This document shows, in pieces, positions 7,975 to 17,242 of a stretch of DNA of 48,544 nt. The DNA comes from a bacterium (GTDB lineage: Bacteria > Campylobacterota > Campylobacteria > Campylobacterales > Arcobacteraceae), in the NCBI GenBank assembly GCA_018816105.1, contig JAHIWE010000136.1:1-48544 (forward strand), read 5' to 3'. The notes beneath the pieces were generated by a model. That model saw nothing but the letters and a program-made list of their open reading frames with translations, did no database searches and was not told the DNA's origin. Position numbers and translations under genes: made by a program. Positions within the stretch are counted from its first letter, which is position 1, and the number at the start of each line of letters is the position of its first letter.

Positions 7975-8634
7975 ATGAGAGTTTTATTATTAGAAGATGA
8001 TGTTGCCTTAAGTGATTTGTTAAATGAACATCTTGTAGATAAAGGTTATGATGTAACTTTGTGTACAAATGGACAAGATGCCTTAGAGGCTTTAATTGAT
8101 CAAAAATATGATATTGCATTACTTGATATAAATACTCCCATAATTAGTGGAATTGAAGTTTTAAAAACAGTAAGAAATGAGTATAAAAACAACACTCCTG
8201 CTATAATTTTAACAGCTTACCAAGATACTAAACATCTAAAAGAATCATTTGAAAATGGTGTTGATGACTATATAAAAAAACCTTTTGATTTAGAAGAATT
8301 AGATCAAAGAATATTAAAACTTTGTAGACAGTTTTTTATTGAACAAGATAATAAAATTAAAATAGACGAAAATATCTATTTTGAACCTCAGACTTGTCAT
8401 ATATTTAAAGATGAAAAAATAATCAATTTAGCTCAAAAAGAAAGAGATATTTTGAAATATTTCTGTACCCATAAAAATAGGGTAGTTTCAAGTGATGAAT
8501 TACTTCAAAATATTTGGGCTTATGATGAAATGCCAACTGATGCTACAATTAGAGTATATATAAAAAATCTAAGAGAAATTATTGGAAAAGATAAAATTGT
8601 AACAATAAGAGCAATAGGATATAGATTTGAATAA
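7975..8634 (+). CDS. OmpR-family response regulator
   Basis: DNA-binding response regulator of 219 residues. The receiver domain (1-115) shows the acidic pair D8/D9, the phosphoacceptor D51 in ALLDINTP, the switch Thr80 in ILTAYQD and Lys102 in KKPF. The C-terminal winged helix (about 125-219) ends RVYIKNLREIIGKDKIVTIRAIGYRFE-like, with the typical GYRF end. It overlaps the sensor kinase gene by 8 bases, so the two form a cognate pair. The regulon and signal are not apparent from neighbours. Confidence 0.92.
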   Translation: MRVLLLEDDVALSDLLNEHLVDKGYDVTLCTNGQDALEALIDQKYDIALLDINTPIISGIEVLKTVRNEYKNNTPAIILTAYQDTKHLKESFENGVDDYIKKPFDLEELDQRILKLCRQFFIEQDNKIKIDENIYFEPQTCHIFKDEKIINLAQKERDILKYFCTHKNRVVSSDELLQNIWAYDEMPTDATIRVYIKNLREIIGKDKIVTIRAIGYRFE

Positions 8635-9811
8635 AGATGAAAAAAAAGCATTAATTAGTTTTTTATCCATATACATTATTTCAGCAATTTTTTTAATAGG
8701 AGTAATTTTATATATTTATTATAAAAATGAAACAAGAATGTTAGAAGAAACTTGTAGCATGGAACTTAGTAATGCTTCCATGCATATAAAAACTGAAATT
8801 ATGAATAAATATATGAAAAAACAGGAATTTAATGCAAGTAAATTAACAAAAGAAAATATTAAATATGGTCTTTTTGATAAAGATAAAAATGTAATTTTTT
8901 CATATTTGGATAAAGATTTTGAGATTGATTTTTCTAAAACTACATATGAAAATGAGTTTTATAATTACTTTATCACAACCTTAGATGATGAAAATATTCC
9001 AATTAGATATATAGTAATTGAAACATGTCAAGAAGTTCAAGATAAAAATAAGTTAAAAATATTTATATTAATAATATTAGTTCTAAGCTCTATTTTTATA
9101 GGTTGTATCGGTTATTTATTAGCAAAAATTTTATTAAAACCAGTTCGACAAAGGGTTGAATCTATGGATAAATTTATTAAAGATTCAGCCCATGAATTAA
9201 ACACACCAATTACTGTTTTAATGACATCGGTTTCTATGCTTAAAAGTGGCAAAAATCCCCAAAAGATGATGAAATATATATTAAGTAGTTCTAAGCAGAT
9301 TTCTCAAATTTATAATGATATACATTTTTCAGCATTTAATGAAATAAATGAAGATGTTTTTGAAGAGTTTAATCTAAAAGATTTAGTAAGTGAAAGTACT
9401 GAGTATTTTAATGATATATCAATTACAAAAAATATTGTAATTAAATCAACATTAGAAGATTGTTTTATAAAAATGGATAAAACTAAAACTCAAAAATTAG
9501 TTAATAACTTAATCTCAAATGCAATTAAATATAGCAATAAAGACTCTATTGTGGAAGTTTCTTTAAGTAATAATATTTTAAATGTAAAAGATTTTGGTAT
9601 AGGTATTAGTTCTGAAGAACAAAAAGAGATATTCAAAAGATATAAAAGAGGAAATAATAATGAAGGTGGTTTTGGAATAGGTTTAGATATAGTTAAACGA
9701 ATATGTGAAGAGTATAGTTTACTTTTAACTTTAGAATCACAAATGAATAAAAAGACTATTTTTAGTATAGATTTTTCATCAATATTAAATAAAGAGTATA
9801 TACAAAAGTGA
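8627..9811 (+). CDS. Membrane sensor histidine kinase
   Basis: Partner of the upstream regulator, 394 residues. There are two membrane helices at about 9-32 and 143-168, enclosing a roughly 110-residue periplasmic sensor. The H-box is KDSAHELNTPITVL, with the phosphoacceptor His189. An N-box (NLISNAIKYS, near 295), a G1-box (DFGIGIS) and a G2-box (GFGIGL) follow. No HAMP domain is obvious between the second helix and the H-box. The start is TTG within the end of the regulator gene, with AGGA eight bases upstream. The periplasmic part has two Cys but no recognisable ligand fold. Confidence 0.9.
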   Translation: MNKDEKKALISFLSIYIISAIFLIGVILYIYYKNETRMLEETCSMELSNASMHIKTEIMNKYMKKQEFNASKLTKENIKYGLFDKDKNVIFSYLDKDFEIDFSKTTYENEFYNYFITTLDDENIPIRYIVIETCQEVQDKNKLKIFILIILVLSSIFIGCIGYLLAKILLKPVRQRVESMDKFIKDSAHELNTPITVLMTSVSMLKSGKNPQKMMKYILSSSKQISQIYNDIHFSAFNEINEDVFEEFNLKDLVSESTEYFNDISITKNIVIKSTLEDCFIKMDKTKTQKLVNNLISNAIKYSNKDSIVEVSLSNNILNVKDFGIGISSEEQKEIFKRYKRGNNNEGGFGIGLDIVKRICEEYSLLLTLESQMNKKTIFSIDFSSILNKEYIQK

Positions 9812-9861
9812 AATGAATATTATTTTTGTTAAAATACGAAAAAATATAATAAAGATTATTT

Positions 9862-10443
9862 ATGATAAATGTAATTAAGAATTTTAAAATAAGTGAATTA
9901 AGTAATACAAAATTTATTCATCCTGTTAAAGTAACTTTTAACCAAAATGGAAAAGATAAAACTTGGGAAGCAGTACGTAGTCATAATAGTGTTGCGATAC
10001 TATTATATCATGAAGAGAAAAATGCCTTTTTGCTTGTAAAGCAGTTTAGAGCTCCTGTTTATTTAAATGATAGTAGTAAAATGTATACATATGAATTATG
10101 TGCAGGTTTAGTTGACAAAGATAAATCTTTACTTGAAATTGCAAAAGAAGAAATAGATGAAGAATGTGGATATGCTGTGGATATAAATAAAATCCAAAAA
10201 GTTACCTCTTTTTTTACAAATGTAGGAATAAGTGGTGGTTGTCAACATTTGTTTTTTGCAAAAATTAATGAATCTATGAAAATCCATGATGGTGGTGGAA
10301 TAAATGATGAACAAATAGAACTACATTTTTTACCAATTGAGAAATGTGATGAATTAATATTTGATGAGTCAAAGGCTAAAACACCTGGTTTGATGTTTAG
10401 TTTTTATTGGTTTTTTAAAAACCAAAAAGAAATGGGATTATAA
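9862..10443 (+). CDS. NUDIX hydrolase, NUDT14-like nucleoside-diphosphate-sugar pyrophosphatase
   Basis: NUDIX enzyme of 193 residues. The Nudix box runs from G82 to G103 (AGLVDKDKSLLEIAKEEIDE then ECGY), with the REUxEE core present as KEEIDEE. The N-terminal part (KFIHPVKVTFNQNGKDKTWE, then SVAILLYH and LLVKQFRAPVY) closely resembles the UDP-glucose/ADP-ribose pyrophosphatase group that includes human NUDT14. The likely reaction is hydrolysis of an NDP-sugar to NMP and sugar phosphate. Only one base separates it from the following cytochrome gene, suggesting one transcript, though the functions do not obviously connect. Confidence 0.87.
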   Translation: MINVIKNFKISELSNTKFIHPVKVTFNQNGKDKTWEAVRSHNSVAILLYHEEKNAFLLVKQFRAPVYLNDSSKMYTYELCAGLVDKDKSLLEIAKEEIDEECGYAVDINKIQKVTSFFTNVGISGGCQHLFFAKINESMKIHDGGGINDEQIELHFLPIEKCDELIFDESKAKTPGLMFSFYWFFKNQKEMGL

Positions 10444-10444
10444 T

Positions 10445-10894
10445 ATGAAATTAATTTTTACAATCTTTTTTTTGTTAAATATCTTTTCATATGCTCAAGA
10501 AACAACAACGGCAACTGCAAATCTAATAGATCCTTTAGATATTAATAATTCATTTATTACAAAATTTGAATATGGGAAAATGCTTTTTAATAATCCAAGA
10601 GGAATAGGGTGTAACTCTTGTCATGGAGATAATGCTAAGGGTCAAAAAATAATGGATTTTAAGCAGGAGCATGATAAAAAGATTTACAATTGCAGTTTAT
10701 TTGCTCCAAATATCAAAGATATCGAATATGAAACTTTTTCAACAAAGGTTAATTCAAAGAAAAATCCAAATTTAAAGTTTGAAAAAGAGCAAGTTTGTGA
10801 TAAATTGATTTATTATGCAAATGTTATGCCAACTTACTTTTTGGTAGAAGAAGAAATCGAAGCTATTTTTTATTATATAAAAAATCTTAAATAG
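10445..10894 (+). CDS. Periplasmic monohaem c-type cytochrome
   Basis: Secreted cytochrome c of 149 residues. Residues 1-18 form a signal peptide (MKLIFTIFFLLNIFSYAQ). The single haem site is CNSCH at 56-60, preceded by FEYGKMLFNNPRGIG, a usual class I context. A Met in NVMPTYF near residue 126 is a plausible sixth haem ligand. It probably shuttles electrons in the periplasm. It follows the NUDIX gene directly and ends at the bidirectional terminator shared with pldA. Confidence 0.87.
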   Translation: MKLIFTIFFLLNIFSYAQETTTATANLIDPLDINNSFITKFEYGKMLFNNPRGIGCNSCHGDNAKGQKIMDFKQEHDKKIYNCSLFAPNIKDIEYETFSTKVNSKKNPNLKFEKEQVCDKLIYYANVMPTYFLVEEEIEAIFYYIKNLK

Positions 10895-10904
10895 CTCTAT
10901 TTAA

Positions 10905-10930
10905 AATAGCCTTATCTAGAAAAGGCTATT
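10905..10930. terminator. Bidirectional terminator overlapping the pldA stop
   Basis: Arms AATAGCCTT (10905-10913) and AAGGCTATT (10922-10930) form a 9-bp stem with an 8-base loop between the convergent cytochrome and pldA genes. The pldA stop codon (10912-10914) lies within the stem and loop. Confidence 0.65.
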
Positions 10931-11922
10931 CCTAATCCTATTTTATGAATTTCTTGATCATAATCTATTAAACTATTCCCATATCCTGAGAATACTTGTA
11001 ATAAACCATATGAGTTTTCTGTTGAAAGAAAATTAGGTAAAGGAAATGTCCAGTTTAACTCAGCAGCACCTTTATTCCCTGAATTAAACTCTAAATTATT
11101 TCTTAACATTAATTCAAAAGTATGTTTTTTATATGCATATAAAAGAGTTAATTCGCCTTTTCCATAATAATCTTCAATATCAGAATTATCATCATCTCCT
11201 GAAGCTTCGGGTATTCTATACCAAATTTTGGGAACTAAAAATAAATTTGATAACTGGAAATATCCTTCTATATAAGCTCTATTCCATGATCTTGATTCTT
11301 CATTGTTTCTTCCATTTGATGTATGAATTAAAGATATTTTGTAAGCTTTAAATGTTTCACTATCTTTATATGGGAATTGAATAAAAACTTCAGGTTCATA
11401 ATTTGTTTCTCTAAATGGTGAAGAATCTTTTGCTGTTTGCCAAAAAGATTTTTGTGTATATGCAGCACTTATAGATTCATCAAGTCCAAAAAAGTTATAT
11501 GTAATAGGTTTTTCAATACTGATTTGAAAGGCCGTTTCTAATTGTTTCCTATCATCTATTTCATTAAAATTATATGTGGCAGGCAACAAGTAATTCTTTT
11601 TATAAGGATATAAATTAAAATCTTTTGTAACTAATTGTTGTAAACTTTCATCAGTTTCTTTATCTTTTACCTTATTAATTTGTTTTTGATAAAATGATTT
11701 TTTCATTGTAGTAAAATTTTCAACTTTATGATCTTCATTTTTTGACAAATCAATAATATATTTATCTTCTTTTGTAATATTCAAACTAGCTGCTTTTTTA
11801 TAAAGAATCATAGCTTCTTTATAATTTCCTTGATTTTCTAATATTGAAGCTTCTTTGTAAAGTGAATTTATATCTTCACTAAAACATAAACTATAAATAA
11901 ATAAGGGTAATAATTTTTTCAT
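10912..11922 (-). CDS. pldA: Outer-membrane phospholipase A
   Basis: Calcium-dependent outer-membrane phospholipase A1 family (OMPLA), 336 residues. A short signal peptide (residues 1-15) is followed by a roughly 90-residue N-terminal part, whose first 30-45 residues (YKEASILENQGNYKEAMILYKKAA) look TPR-like in alternating pieces. The beta-barrel domain follows. The catalytic His200 and Ser202 lie in ISLIHTSNGRNNEES, with SRSWNRAY after it, as in OMPLA. The last residues (GLGIAFSR) form the closing strand. The N-terminal extension is longer than in enterobacterial PldA (about 289 residues), as in other Campylobacterota. Confidence 0.9.
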   Translation of the reverse strand: MKKLLPLFIYSLCFSEDINSLYKEASILENQGNYKEAMILYKKAASLNITKEDKYIIDLSKNEDHKVENFTTMKKSFYQKQINKVKDKETDESLQQLVTKDFNLYPYKKNYLLPATYNFNEIDDRKQLETAFQISIEKPITYNFFGLDESISAAYTQKSFWQTAKDSSPFRETNYEPEVFIQFPYKDSETFKAYKISLIHTSNGRNNEESRSWNRAYIEGYFQLSNLFLVPKIWYRIPEASGDDDNSDIEDYYGKGELTLLYAYKKHTFELMLRNNLEFNSGNKGAAELNWTFPLPNFLSTENSYGLLQVFSGYGNSLIDYDQEIHKIGLGIAFSR

Positions 11923-12008
11923 AATAAACCATTTGTTGTATTTCTTAGTATTTTACATTAATAATTATTATAGGCTTATTTTTATACTTTATAAAAGAGT
12001 TTAAATGA

Positions 12009-12014
12009 TATAAT
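12009..12014 (+). promoter_or_regulatory. -10 box of the rpe operon
   Basis: TATAAT lies 32 bases upstream of the rpe ATG, followed by AAAAAGG as the ribosome binding site. Confidence 0.5.
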
Positions 12015-12045
12015 CGGCAAAAATTTAGAAAAAAGGTTACTAAAT

Positions 12046-12687
12046 ATGCTTGTAGCACCTTCAATATTATCAGCAGATTTTGGGAATTTAGCGAACGAAA
12101 TTAAGGCTATTTGTAATGGCGGATGTGATTTAATTCACGTTGATGTAATGGATGGACATTTTGTTCCAAATATGACTATTGGTCCTGTTGTTGTAAGTCC
12201 AGTTGCAAAAGTTGCTACTAAACCACTTGATATACATTTAATGGTAGAAAATAATACATTTTTTGTAGATTTATTTGCATCACTTAAACCGGAATATATT
12301 TCATTTCATATTGAAAGTGAAAACCATCCCCATAGACTTATTCAAAAAATCAGAGATTATGGAATAAAACCAGCAATTGTACTTAATCCTCATACTCCTC
12401 CTGAATCAATTGAGTATTTACTTGAAGATTTAGATATGGTTCTTTTAATGTCAGTAAATCCAGGTTTTGGCGGACAAAAGTTTATTTCAAGTGTGGTTGA
12501 AAAAGCAAAAAAATTAAAAGAATTAATAAATAAAAGAAATCCAAACTGCTTAATTGAAGTTGATGGTGGAGTGAATGATAAAAATATTCATATTCTAAAA
12601 GATGCAGGTGTTGATGTTGTTGTTGCTGGCTCTTATGTATTTGGTAATAGTGACTACTCAAAAGCTATAAAAAGTTTGCAGGTATAA
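12046..12687 (+). CDS. rpe: Ribulose-phosphate 3-epimerase
   Basis: Interconverts ribulose 5-phosphate and xylulose 5-phosphate in the pentose phosphate pathway. The 213 residues are the normal length. Family motifs are present: APSILSADF at 4-12, HVDVMDGHFVPNMTIGP near 35 (metal His and Asp), HLMVE near 66, the second catalytic Asp in EVDGGVN near 173, and the phosphate loop VVAGSYVFG near 195. It is first gene of an operon with trpF, an exonuclease gene and an HD-domain gene. Confidence 0.97.
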   Translation: MLVAPSILSADFGNLANEIKAICNGGCDLIHVDVMDGHFVPNMTIGPVVVSPVAKVATKPLDIHLMVENNTFFVDLFASLKPEYISFHIESENHPHRLIQKIRDYGIKPAIVLNPHTPPESIEYLLEDLDMVLLMSVNPGFGGQKFISSVVEKAKKLKELINKRNPNCLIEVDGGVNDKNIHILKDAGVDVVVAGSYVFGNSDYSKAIKSLQV

Positions 12688-12689
12688 AT

Positions 12690-13286
12690 ATGAGAGTAAA
12701 AATTTGTGGTATTACCAATTTACAAGATGCACTTGATGCTGTATATGCGGGAGCTAGTGCATTAGGATTTGTATTTTATAAAAAATCACCAAGATATATA
12801 GAACCATTAAAAGCAAAAGAGATAGTAGAAAAACTTCCACCCTTTGTTCAAGTAGTTGGACTTTTTGTAAATGAAAATGAAGATTTTATAAATGAAATTT
12901 GTTTTGAATCTAGAATGCAATTAGCTCAAATTATTGATGATAATGAGATTATAAATTACGATTTATTAAAAGTAAAATATATAAAAGTATTAAGAGTTAA
13001 AGAAGAAAAAGATTTAAGAAATTTAAATAAAGAATACTATTTAGTTGATGCATTTGTTGACGGTTTTGGAGGAGAGGGTAAAAGAGTTGCTTTAGAATGG
13101 TTTGAAGATATAGATTGCTCAAGACTTATTCTTGCAGGTGGATTAACAGCTAATAATCTAAAAGAAATAAAAGGTTTTGGTTTTTATGGAATTGATGTCA
13201 GTAGTGGAGTTGAATCTGAAGTTAAAGGTATAAAAGATAGACAAAAAATGGTCGAATTTATAAAAGAGGCTAATGAAATCAAATAA
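12690..13286 (+). CDS. trpF: Phosphoribosylanthranilate isomerase
   Basis: Third step of tryptophan synthesis: converts N-(5-phosphoribosyl)anthranilate to the carboxyphenylamino-deoxyribulose phosphate. The TIM barrel of 198 residues starts VKICGITNLQDALDAVYAG with catalytic Cys6. LGFVFYKKSPRYI, the catalytic Asp in LVDAFVDGFGGEGK near 127 and LILAGGLTANN near 150 are as expected. It begins 2 bases after rpe and overlaps the exonuclease gene by 14 bases. It is far from trpC (20237) in this window, so the trp genes are not all in one operon here. Confidence 0.95.
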   Translation: MRVKICGITNLQDALDAVYAGASALGFVFYKKSPRYIEPLKAKEIVEKLPPFVQVVGLFVNENEDFINEICFESRMQLAQIIDDNEIINYDLLKVKYIKVLRVKEEKDLRNLNKEYYLVDAFVDGFGGEGKRVALEWFEDIDCSRLILAGGLTANNLKEIKGFGFYGIDVSSGVESEVKGIKDRQKMVEFIKEANEIK

Positions 13287-14100
13287 GAGGATAATTCCTA
13301 AACCTTCGTTTAAACTTCAAAATATAATTCAAAGATTACAAAAAGAGTCAATACTATATACAGAGTTTTTAGAATTATTACAAAAGGCTACTGATTCTAT
13401 GTATGAAAGTTCTGAGCTTGAATTTGAATTACTTTTATCAAATGGCTTACCTTTAGAATTTGATGGTGATTTTGTTTTTTTAAAAACGAAAGAAACACCT
13501 ATTGAAGAACAAACATTTTGTGTAGTTGATATTGAAACAAATGGTGGAAGTGCTAAAAAAGGTTTTCAAATTATTGAATTAGGTGCTGTAAAATATAAAA
13601 ATGGACAGATAATTAGTAAGTTTGAATCATTAGTTTTTGCAAAAGAGATTCCTCCTTACGTTCAAGAAGTTACAAAAATAACACCTAAAATGTTAGAAGA
13701 TGCACCAAGATTAGAAAATGTATTAAAAGATTTTAAAATCTTTTTAGAAGATGATGTTTTTGTAGCACACGATATAAAGTTTGATTATACATTTATTTCA
13801 GAATCATTTGAAAAATATAATTTAGGTAAATTACTAAATAGAAAAATCTGTACAATTGATTTAGCAAAAAGAACAATAGAATCAGAAAGATATGGTCTTG
13901 GTTTCTTAAAAGAGCTTTTAAATATTGATGTTGATAATCACCATAGAGCTTATTATGATGCATTAACAACTGCAATTGTTTTTGATAAAAGTTTAGAGAA
14001 TATAAAAAAATCAAATAATTCTAAAATAAAAACAGTGGAAGCATTAATTGCCTTTTCTAAAAGCGACAATGTAATAAACAACAATCAAAAAAGGAGCTGA
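13273..14100 (+). CDS. DEDDh 3'-5' exonuclease, DnaQ-like
   Basis: Exonuclease of the DNA polymerase III epsilon type, 275 residues. The catalytic acids are Asp86 and Glu88 in VVDIETNGG, followed by AHDIKFDYTF near 160 and the DEDDh histidine with last Asp in HHRAYYDA near 217. An N-terminal region of about 75 residues precedes the exonuclease domain, as in other Campylobacterota homologues. It could act as a proofreading subunit or as a stand-alone exonuclease; the sequence alone does not decide. Its start lies inside trpF (14-base overlap). Confidence 0.87.
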   Translation: MKSNKRIIPKPSFKLQNIIQRLQKESILYTEFLELLQKATDSMYESSELEFELLLSNGLPLEFDGDFVFLKTKETPIEEQTFCVVDIETNGGSAKKGFQIIELGAVKYKNGQIISKFESLVFAKEIPPYVQEVTKITPKMLEDAPRLENVLKDFKIFLEDDVFVAHDIKFDYTFISESFEKYNLGKLLNRKICTIDLAKRTIESERYGLGFLKELLNIDVDNHHRAYYDALTTAIVFDKSLENIKKSNNSKIKTVEALIAFSKSDNVINNNQKRS

Positions 14101-14101
14101 T

Positions 14102-14647
14102 ATGTTTAGCCAAGAAAACTATATAGAGTATCTTAATTTTGCAGCACATGCTCATGGTGAACAAAAAACTCCCCATGGATTTGCTTATATTTTTCATATT
14201 ACTTGTGTAGCAATGGAAGTTATTAATGCATGTGAGAAATCAAAGCTTGATGAGAAGAAAGCTGATTTTGCTATTACATGCGCATTACTACATGATGTAA
14301 TAGAAGATACAAATATTACTTATGATGAATTATATACGAAGTTTGGTCCTGATATTGCAGATGGTGTTGAAGCTTTAACAAAAAACAAATCATTAGAATC
14401 AAAACAAGAACAAATGAGAGATAGTATTGAAAGGTTATTGACTCAACCTTATGAAGTTCAAATGGTAAAATTAGCTGATAGAATCACAAATCTTGGGACT
14501 CCTCCAAAACACTGGGATAATGAAAAAATTAAAAATTATGCAAAAGAGGCTAGTTTTATTTTATCTTGTTTAAAAAATTCGAATATATATTTGGCAAAAA
14601 GATTAGAAGAAAAGATTGTTGAGTATAAAAAATATATAAAAGAATAA
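14102..14647 (+). CDS. HD-domain phosphohydrolase, SpoT/MESH1-like
   Basis: HD-superfamily hydrolase of 181 residues with the layout of the (p)ppGpp hydrolase domain of SpoT/RelA and of stand-alone small alarmone hydrolases. The metal-binding and catalytic segment is LLHDVIEDT (62-70), where H64/D65 and the E68/D69 pair mark hydrolase activity. It is followed by FGPDIADGVEALTK and KLADRITNL. It lacks the synthetase, TGS and ACT domains. A small alarmone hydrolase role is inferred; other nucleotide substrates are possible. Last gene of the rpe operon, ending before a strong terminator. Confidence 0.8.
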   Translation: MFSQENYIEYLNFAAHAHGEQKTPHGFAYIFHITCVAMEVINACEKSKLDEKKADFAITCALLHDVIEDTNITYDELYTKFGPDIADGVEALTKNKSLESKQEQMRDSIERLLTQPYEVQMVKLADRITNLGTPPKHWDNEKIKNYAKEASFILSCLKNSNIYLAKRLEEKIVEYKKYIKE

Positions 14648-14660
14648 ATAGATTTAAAAC

Positions 14661-14678
14661 AAAAGCCCTAAGGCTTTT
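14661..14678. terminator. Bidirectional terminator between the HD gene and oorC
   Basis: Stem AAAAGCC / GGCTTTT with a CTAA loop, flanked by A-rich and T-rich sequence (AAAAC on the left, ATTTTGTTT on the right), between convergent genes. Confidence 0.75.
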
Positions 14679-14689
14679 ATTTTGTTTGA

Positions 14690-15256
14690 TTAAGCTTTAG
14701 ATACTTCTTCTGCGTATTTAAGACCTAAATCAAATGCTTTATTATTAATAGCATGTACTTTTTCAGGTACTTTTGAAAGCATTGTTTTTCTTAATACTTC
14801 ATTTGGAACAGTTTCACCTGTAAAGTAGTTAGCCATAGCAAGTGCTAAAACTGATTGAGTAATAACATTTCCTACTTCTTCTTTTGCAATAGTAATAATT
14901 GGAATCTCATAGATTTTCCATTTTTTTCTATCTTCTTCAGTTGGAGATACTAGATTTGGCTCAACAACGATTACACCACCTTCTTTTACACCACTTTTGA
15001 ATTGGTTGTAAGAAATTTGTGCAACTGATAACATGAAGTCAATTTCACCATCATTTGCATAAGGGTATAAAATTTCTTCATCTTGTAAAGTAATATCAAC
15101 AACAGTTGGTCCACCTCTTACTTGAGATGTATAAGTTGCTGTTTTTAAACCATAGCCACCATCATTGATTTTAGCAGCTGCGAAAATCGCACCTGCAAGA
15201 AGTACACCTTGTCCACCAACACCTGTAAATCTCATTAATGTTCTATTTGCTGCCAT
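14690..15256 (-). CDS. oorC: 2-oxoglutarate:acceptor oxidoreductase, gamma subunit
   Basis: Gamma subunit of the four-part 2-oxoglutarate oxidoreductase, which oxidatively decarboxylates 2-oxoglutarate to succinyl-CoA (or runs in reverse) and passes electrons to ferredoxin/flavodoxin or, in Campylobacterota, towards menaquinone. The 188 residues start with FTGVGGQGVLLAG, the typical gamma-domain loop, followed by SQVRGGPTVVDITL. It is last of the oorDABC order on the minus strand and ends next to a bidirectional terminator. Confidence 0.95.
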   Translation of the reverse strand: MAANRTLMRFTGVGGQGVLLAGAIFAAAKINDGGYGLKTATYTSQVRGGPTVVDITLQDEEILYPYANDGEIDFMLSVAQISYNQFKSGVKEGGVIVVEPNLVSPTEEDRKKWKIYEIPIITIAKEEVGNVITQSVLALAMANYFTGETVPNEVLRKTMLSKVPEKVHAINNKAFDLGLKYAEEVSKA

Positions 15257-15266
15257 GTGTGTCTCC

Positions 15267-16100
15267 TTATAATTGAACCATAGTTTTATTTTTGTGAGCT
15301 TCTTTTACTTTTTCATAAGATTGGCAATATTCAGCTGCTTCTGTATCATGTTTTAAGATACCAGTAGGGAAAATACCTTTTTGCTCTGAAGGTTCTAATT
15401 TATCAAATTTAGCTTTTGCCATAGAAATAGAATCAATCCACTCTAAGTTTGCCATAGCAGTTGCCATTTTATTTTTTCTTCCTAAGTTAACGTGACAGTT
15501 AGAGAATACTTCAATAAATGAGAATCCTGTATGTTCAAAACCTTTAACTAAAACTCTTTCAAGTTTTTTAGGATCAAGCATAGTTTCTCTTGCAATAAAT
15601 GAAGCACCTGCAGCTTCAACTAATTTACAAGCATCAAAAGTAGGGTCAATATTTCCTCTACTCATAGTTACAGTCCACATACCTTGAGGAGTAGTTGGAG
15701 ATGTTTGAGAATTTGTTAATCCATAAATGAAGTTATTGATAATAATATAGTTTAAGTCAATGTTTCTTCTTGATGCATGAATTGTATGATTTCCACCAAT
15801 TGCAAGACCATCACCATCTCCACCAACAACAATAACTTTTTTAGTTGGGTTTGCTAATTTAATCCCTGTAGCGTATGCTAAAGTTCTTCCATGCGTTGTA
15901 TGAACTGTATTACAGTTGATATATGAAGAGAATCTTCCAGAACATCCAATCCCTGAAACAACACAAACATCATCCATATTCCAACCAATTTTTTCAATGG
16001 CTCTAATTACAGATTTTAAAATAACTCCATCACCACATCCCCAACACCATAGTGTTGGCATTTTGTCTGTTCTTAAATACTCGTCATAATTAAATGCCAT
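15267..16100 (-). CDS. oorB: 2-oxoglutarate:acceptor oxidoreductase, beta subunit
   Basis: Thiamine-diphosphate-binding subunit, 277 residues. Cys in PTLWCWGCGDGVI (near 17-22) is the usual cluster/TPP-linked N-terminal motif. The TPP-binding core GGDGDGLAIGGNH runs near 93-105, and NNFIYGLTNSQTSPTTPQG (near 125) is diagnostic of this oxidoreductase family. It lies 2 bases downstream of oorA and 10 upstream of oorC in a single operon. Confidence 0.96.
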   Translation of the reverse strand: MAFNYDEYLRTDKMPTLWCWGCGDGVILKSVIRAIEKIGWNMDDVCVVSGIGCSGRFSSYINCNTVHTTHGRTLAYATGIKLANPTKKVIVVGGDGDGLAIGGNHTIHASRRNIDLNYIIINNFIYGLTNSQTSPTTPQGMWTVTMSRGNIDPTFDACKLVEAAGASFIARETMLDPKKLERVLVKGFEHTGFSFIEVFSNCHVNLGRKNKMATAMANLEWIDSISMAKAKFDKLEPSEQKGIFPTGILKHDTEAAEYCQSYEKVKEAHKNKTMVQL

Positions 16101-16102
16101 GA

Positions 16103-17233
16103 TTACATTCCTTTCACTTTTTCAATAATTTCTAGTGGAGATAAAGGTCTTCCATTTACTTTATATAATGTATCGAAATCTGATCTTCCTGATACTCTTT
16201 GTACTTCATCAGAGAATTGTCCCATATTTAATTCAGCAACTAATACTTTATCAAATTTAGTCATTAACTCTTTAATTCTTTTTGCTGGACTTGGCCAAAT
16301 TGTTATTGGTCTGAACATACCAACTTTAAGACCTTCTTTTCTCATTCTATTGATAGCTTCAGTTACACCTAATGAAACAGAACCATAAGCAATAATCATA
16401 ATGTCAGCATCTTCTAACATATATTCTTCATTTAATTCAATTTCGTCCATATGAGCATCAACTTTATTGAATAATCTTTTCATTAAAGCATCACACATAT
16501 CAGCATCTTCAGTTGGATGTCCTGTTGGTCCATGGTGAAGACCTGTAAAGTGGTATCTATATCCTTCAAACATTGGATTTAAAACCGCTGCTTCATCAGG
16601 ACCAACACCGTAAGGTTTATAATCTTTTTTATCTCCCGTAAATTTCTTTCTTGGGATTTTACCTGCTTGAACTTCTTCTAAATCAGGAATTACTGCTTTT
16701 CCACTCATATGACCAATTGTTTCATCTAATAAAATGAAAATAGGTTGCATAAATCTATCAGCTAAATTGAAAGCTCTTACAGTTTCTGTATAACACTCTC
16801 TTAAATTTCCAGGAATTAAAGTAATTGATTTTACGTCACCATGAGTTGGGTTTTTAGCTTGTAATAAATCCCCTTGAGCAACTCTTGTTGGAAGACCAGT
16901 TGATGGACCACCTCTCATAACATTAACAATTACTAAAGGAACTTCAGAAATATATCCAACACCTAAGTTTTCTGCTTTTAAAGAAATACCAGGTCCAGAT
17001 GTTGCTGTCATTGATCTTTTTCCAGACATAGCAGCACCTAATGCTGTACAAATACCTGCGATTTCATCTTCCATTTGGATACATGCTTGTCCTCTAGCTG
17101 GTAATGCAGAAGATAATATGTGCATTATTTCACTTGAAGGAGTAATAGGGTATCCACCAAAAAACTCAACATCAGCGTCAAGTGCAGCTTTTGCTGCCAG
17201 TTCATTTCCTGTTGAAATTAGTTCTCTTGCCAT
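16103..17233 (-). CDS. oorA: 2-oxoglutarate:acceptor oxidoreductase, alpha subunit
   Basis: Alpha subunit, 376 residues, carrying the pyrimidine-binding part of the TPP site and the transketolase-C-like domain. Visible features are FFGGYPITPSSEIMH near 24, TATSGPGISLKAE near 77, STGLPTRVAQGDL near 112 and ELNMGQFSDEV near 335. The length fits the four-subunit Oor enzymes of Campylobacter and Helicobacter. It follows oorD by 9 bases. The enzyme is oxygen-sensitive in relatives and supports a microaerobic lifestyle. Confidence 0.96.
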   Translation of the reverse strand: MARELISTGNELAAKAALDADVEFFGGYPITPSSEIMHILSSALPARGQACIQMEDEIAGICTALGAAMSGKRSMTATSGPGISLKAENLGVGYISEVPLVIVNVMRGGPSTGLPTRVAQGDLLQAKNPTHGDVKSITLIPGNLRECYTETVRAFNLADRFMQPIFILLDETIGHMSGKAVIPDLEEVQAGKIPRKKFTGDKKDYKPYGVGPDEAAVLNPMFEGYRYHFTGLHHGPTGHPTEDADMCDALMKRLFNKVDAHMDEIELNEEYMLEDADIMIIAYGSVSLGVTEAINRMRKEGLKVGMFRPITIWPSPAKRIKELMTKFDKVLVAELNMGQFSDEVQRVSGRSDFDTLYKVNGRPLSPLEIIEKVKGM

Positions 17234-17242
17234 TAATTCTCC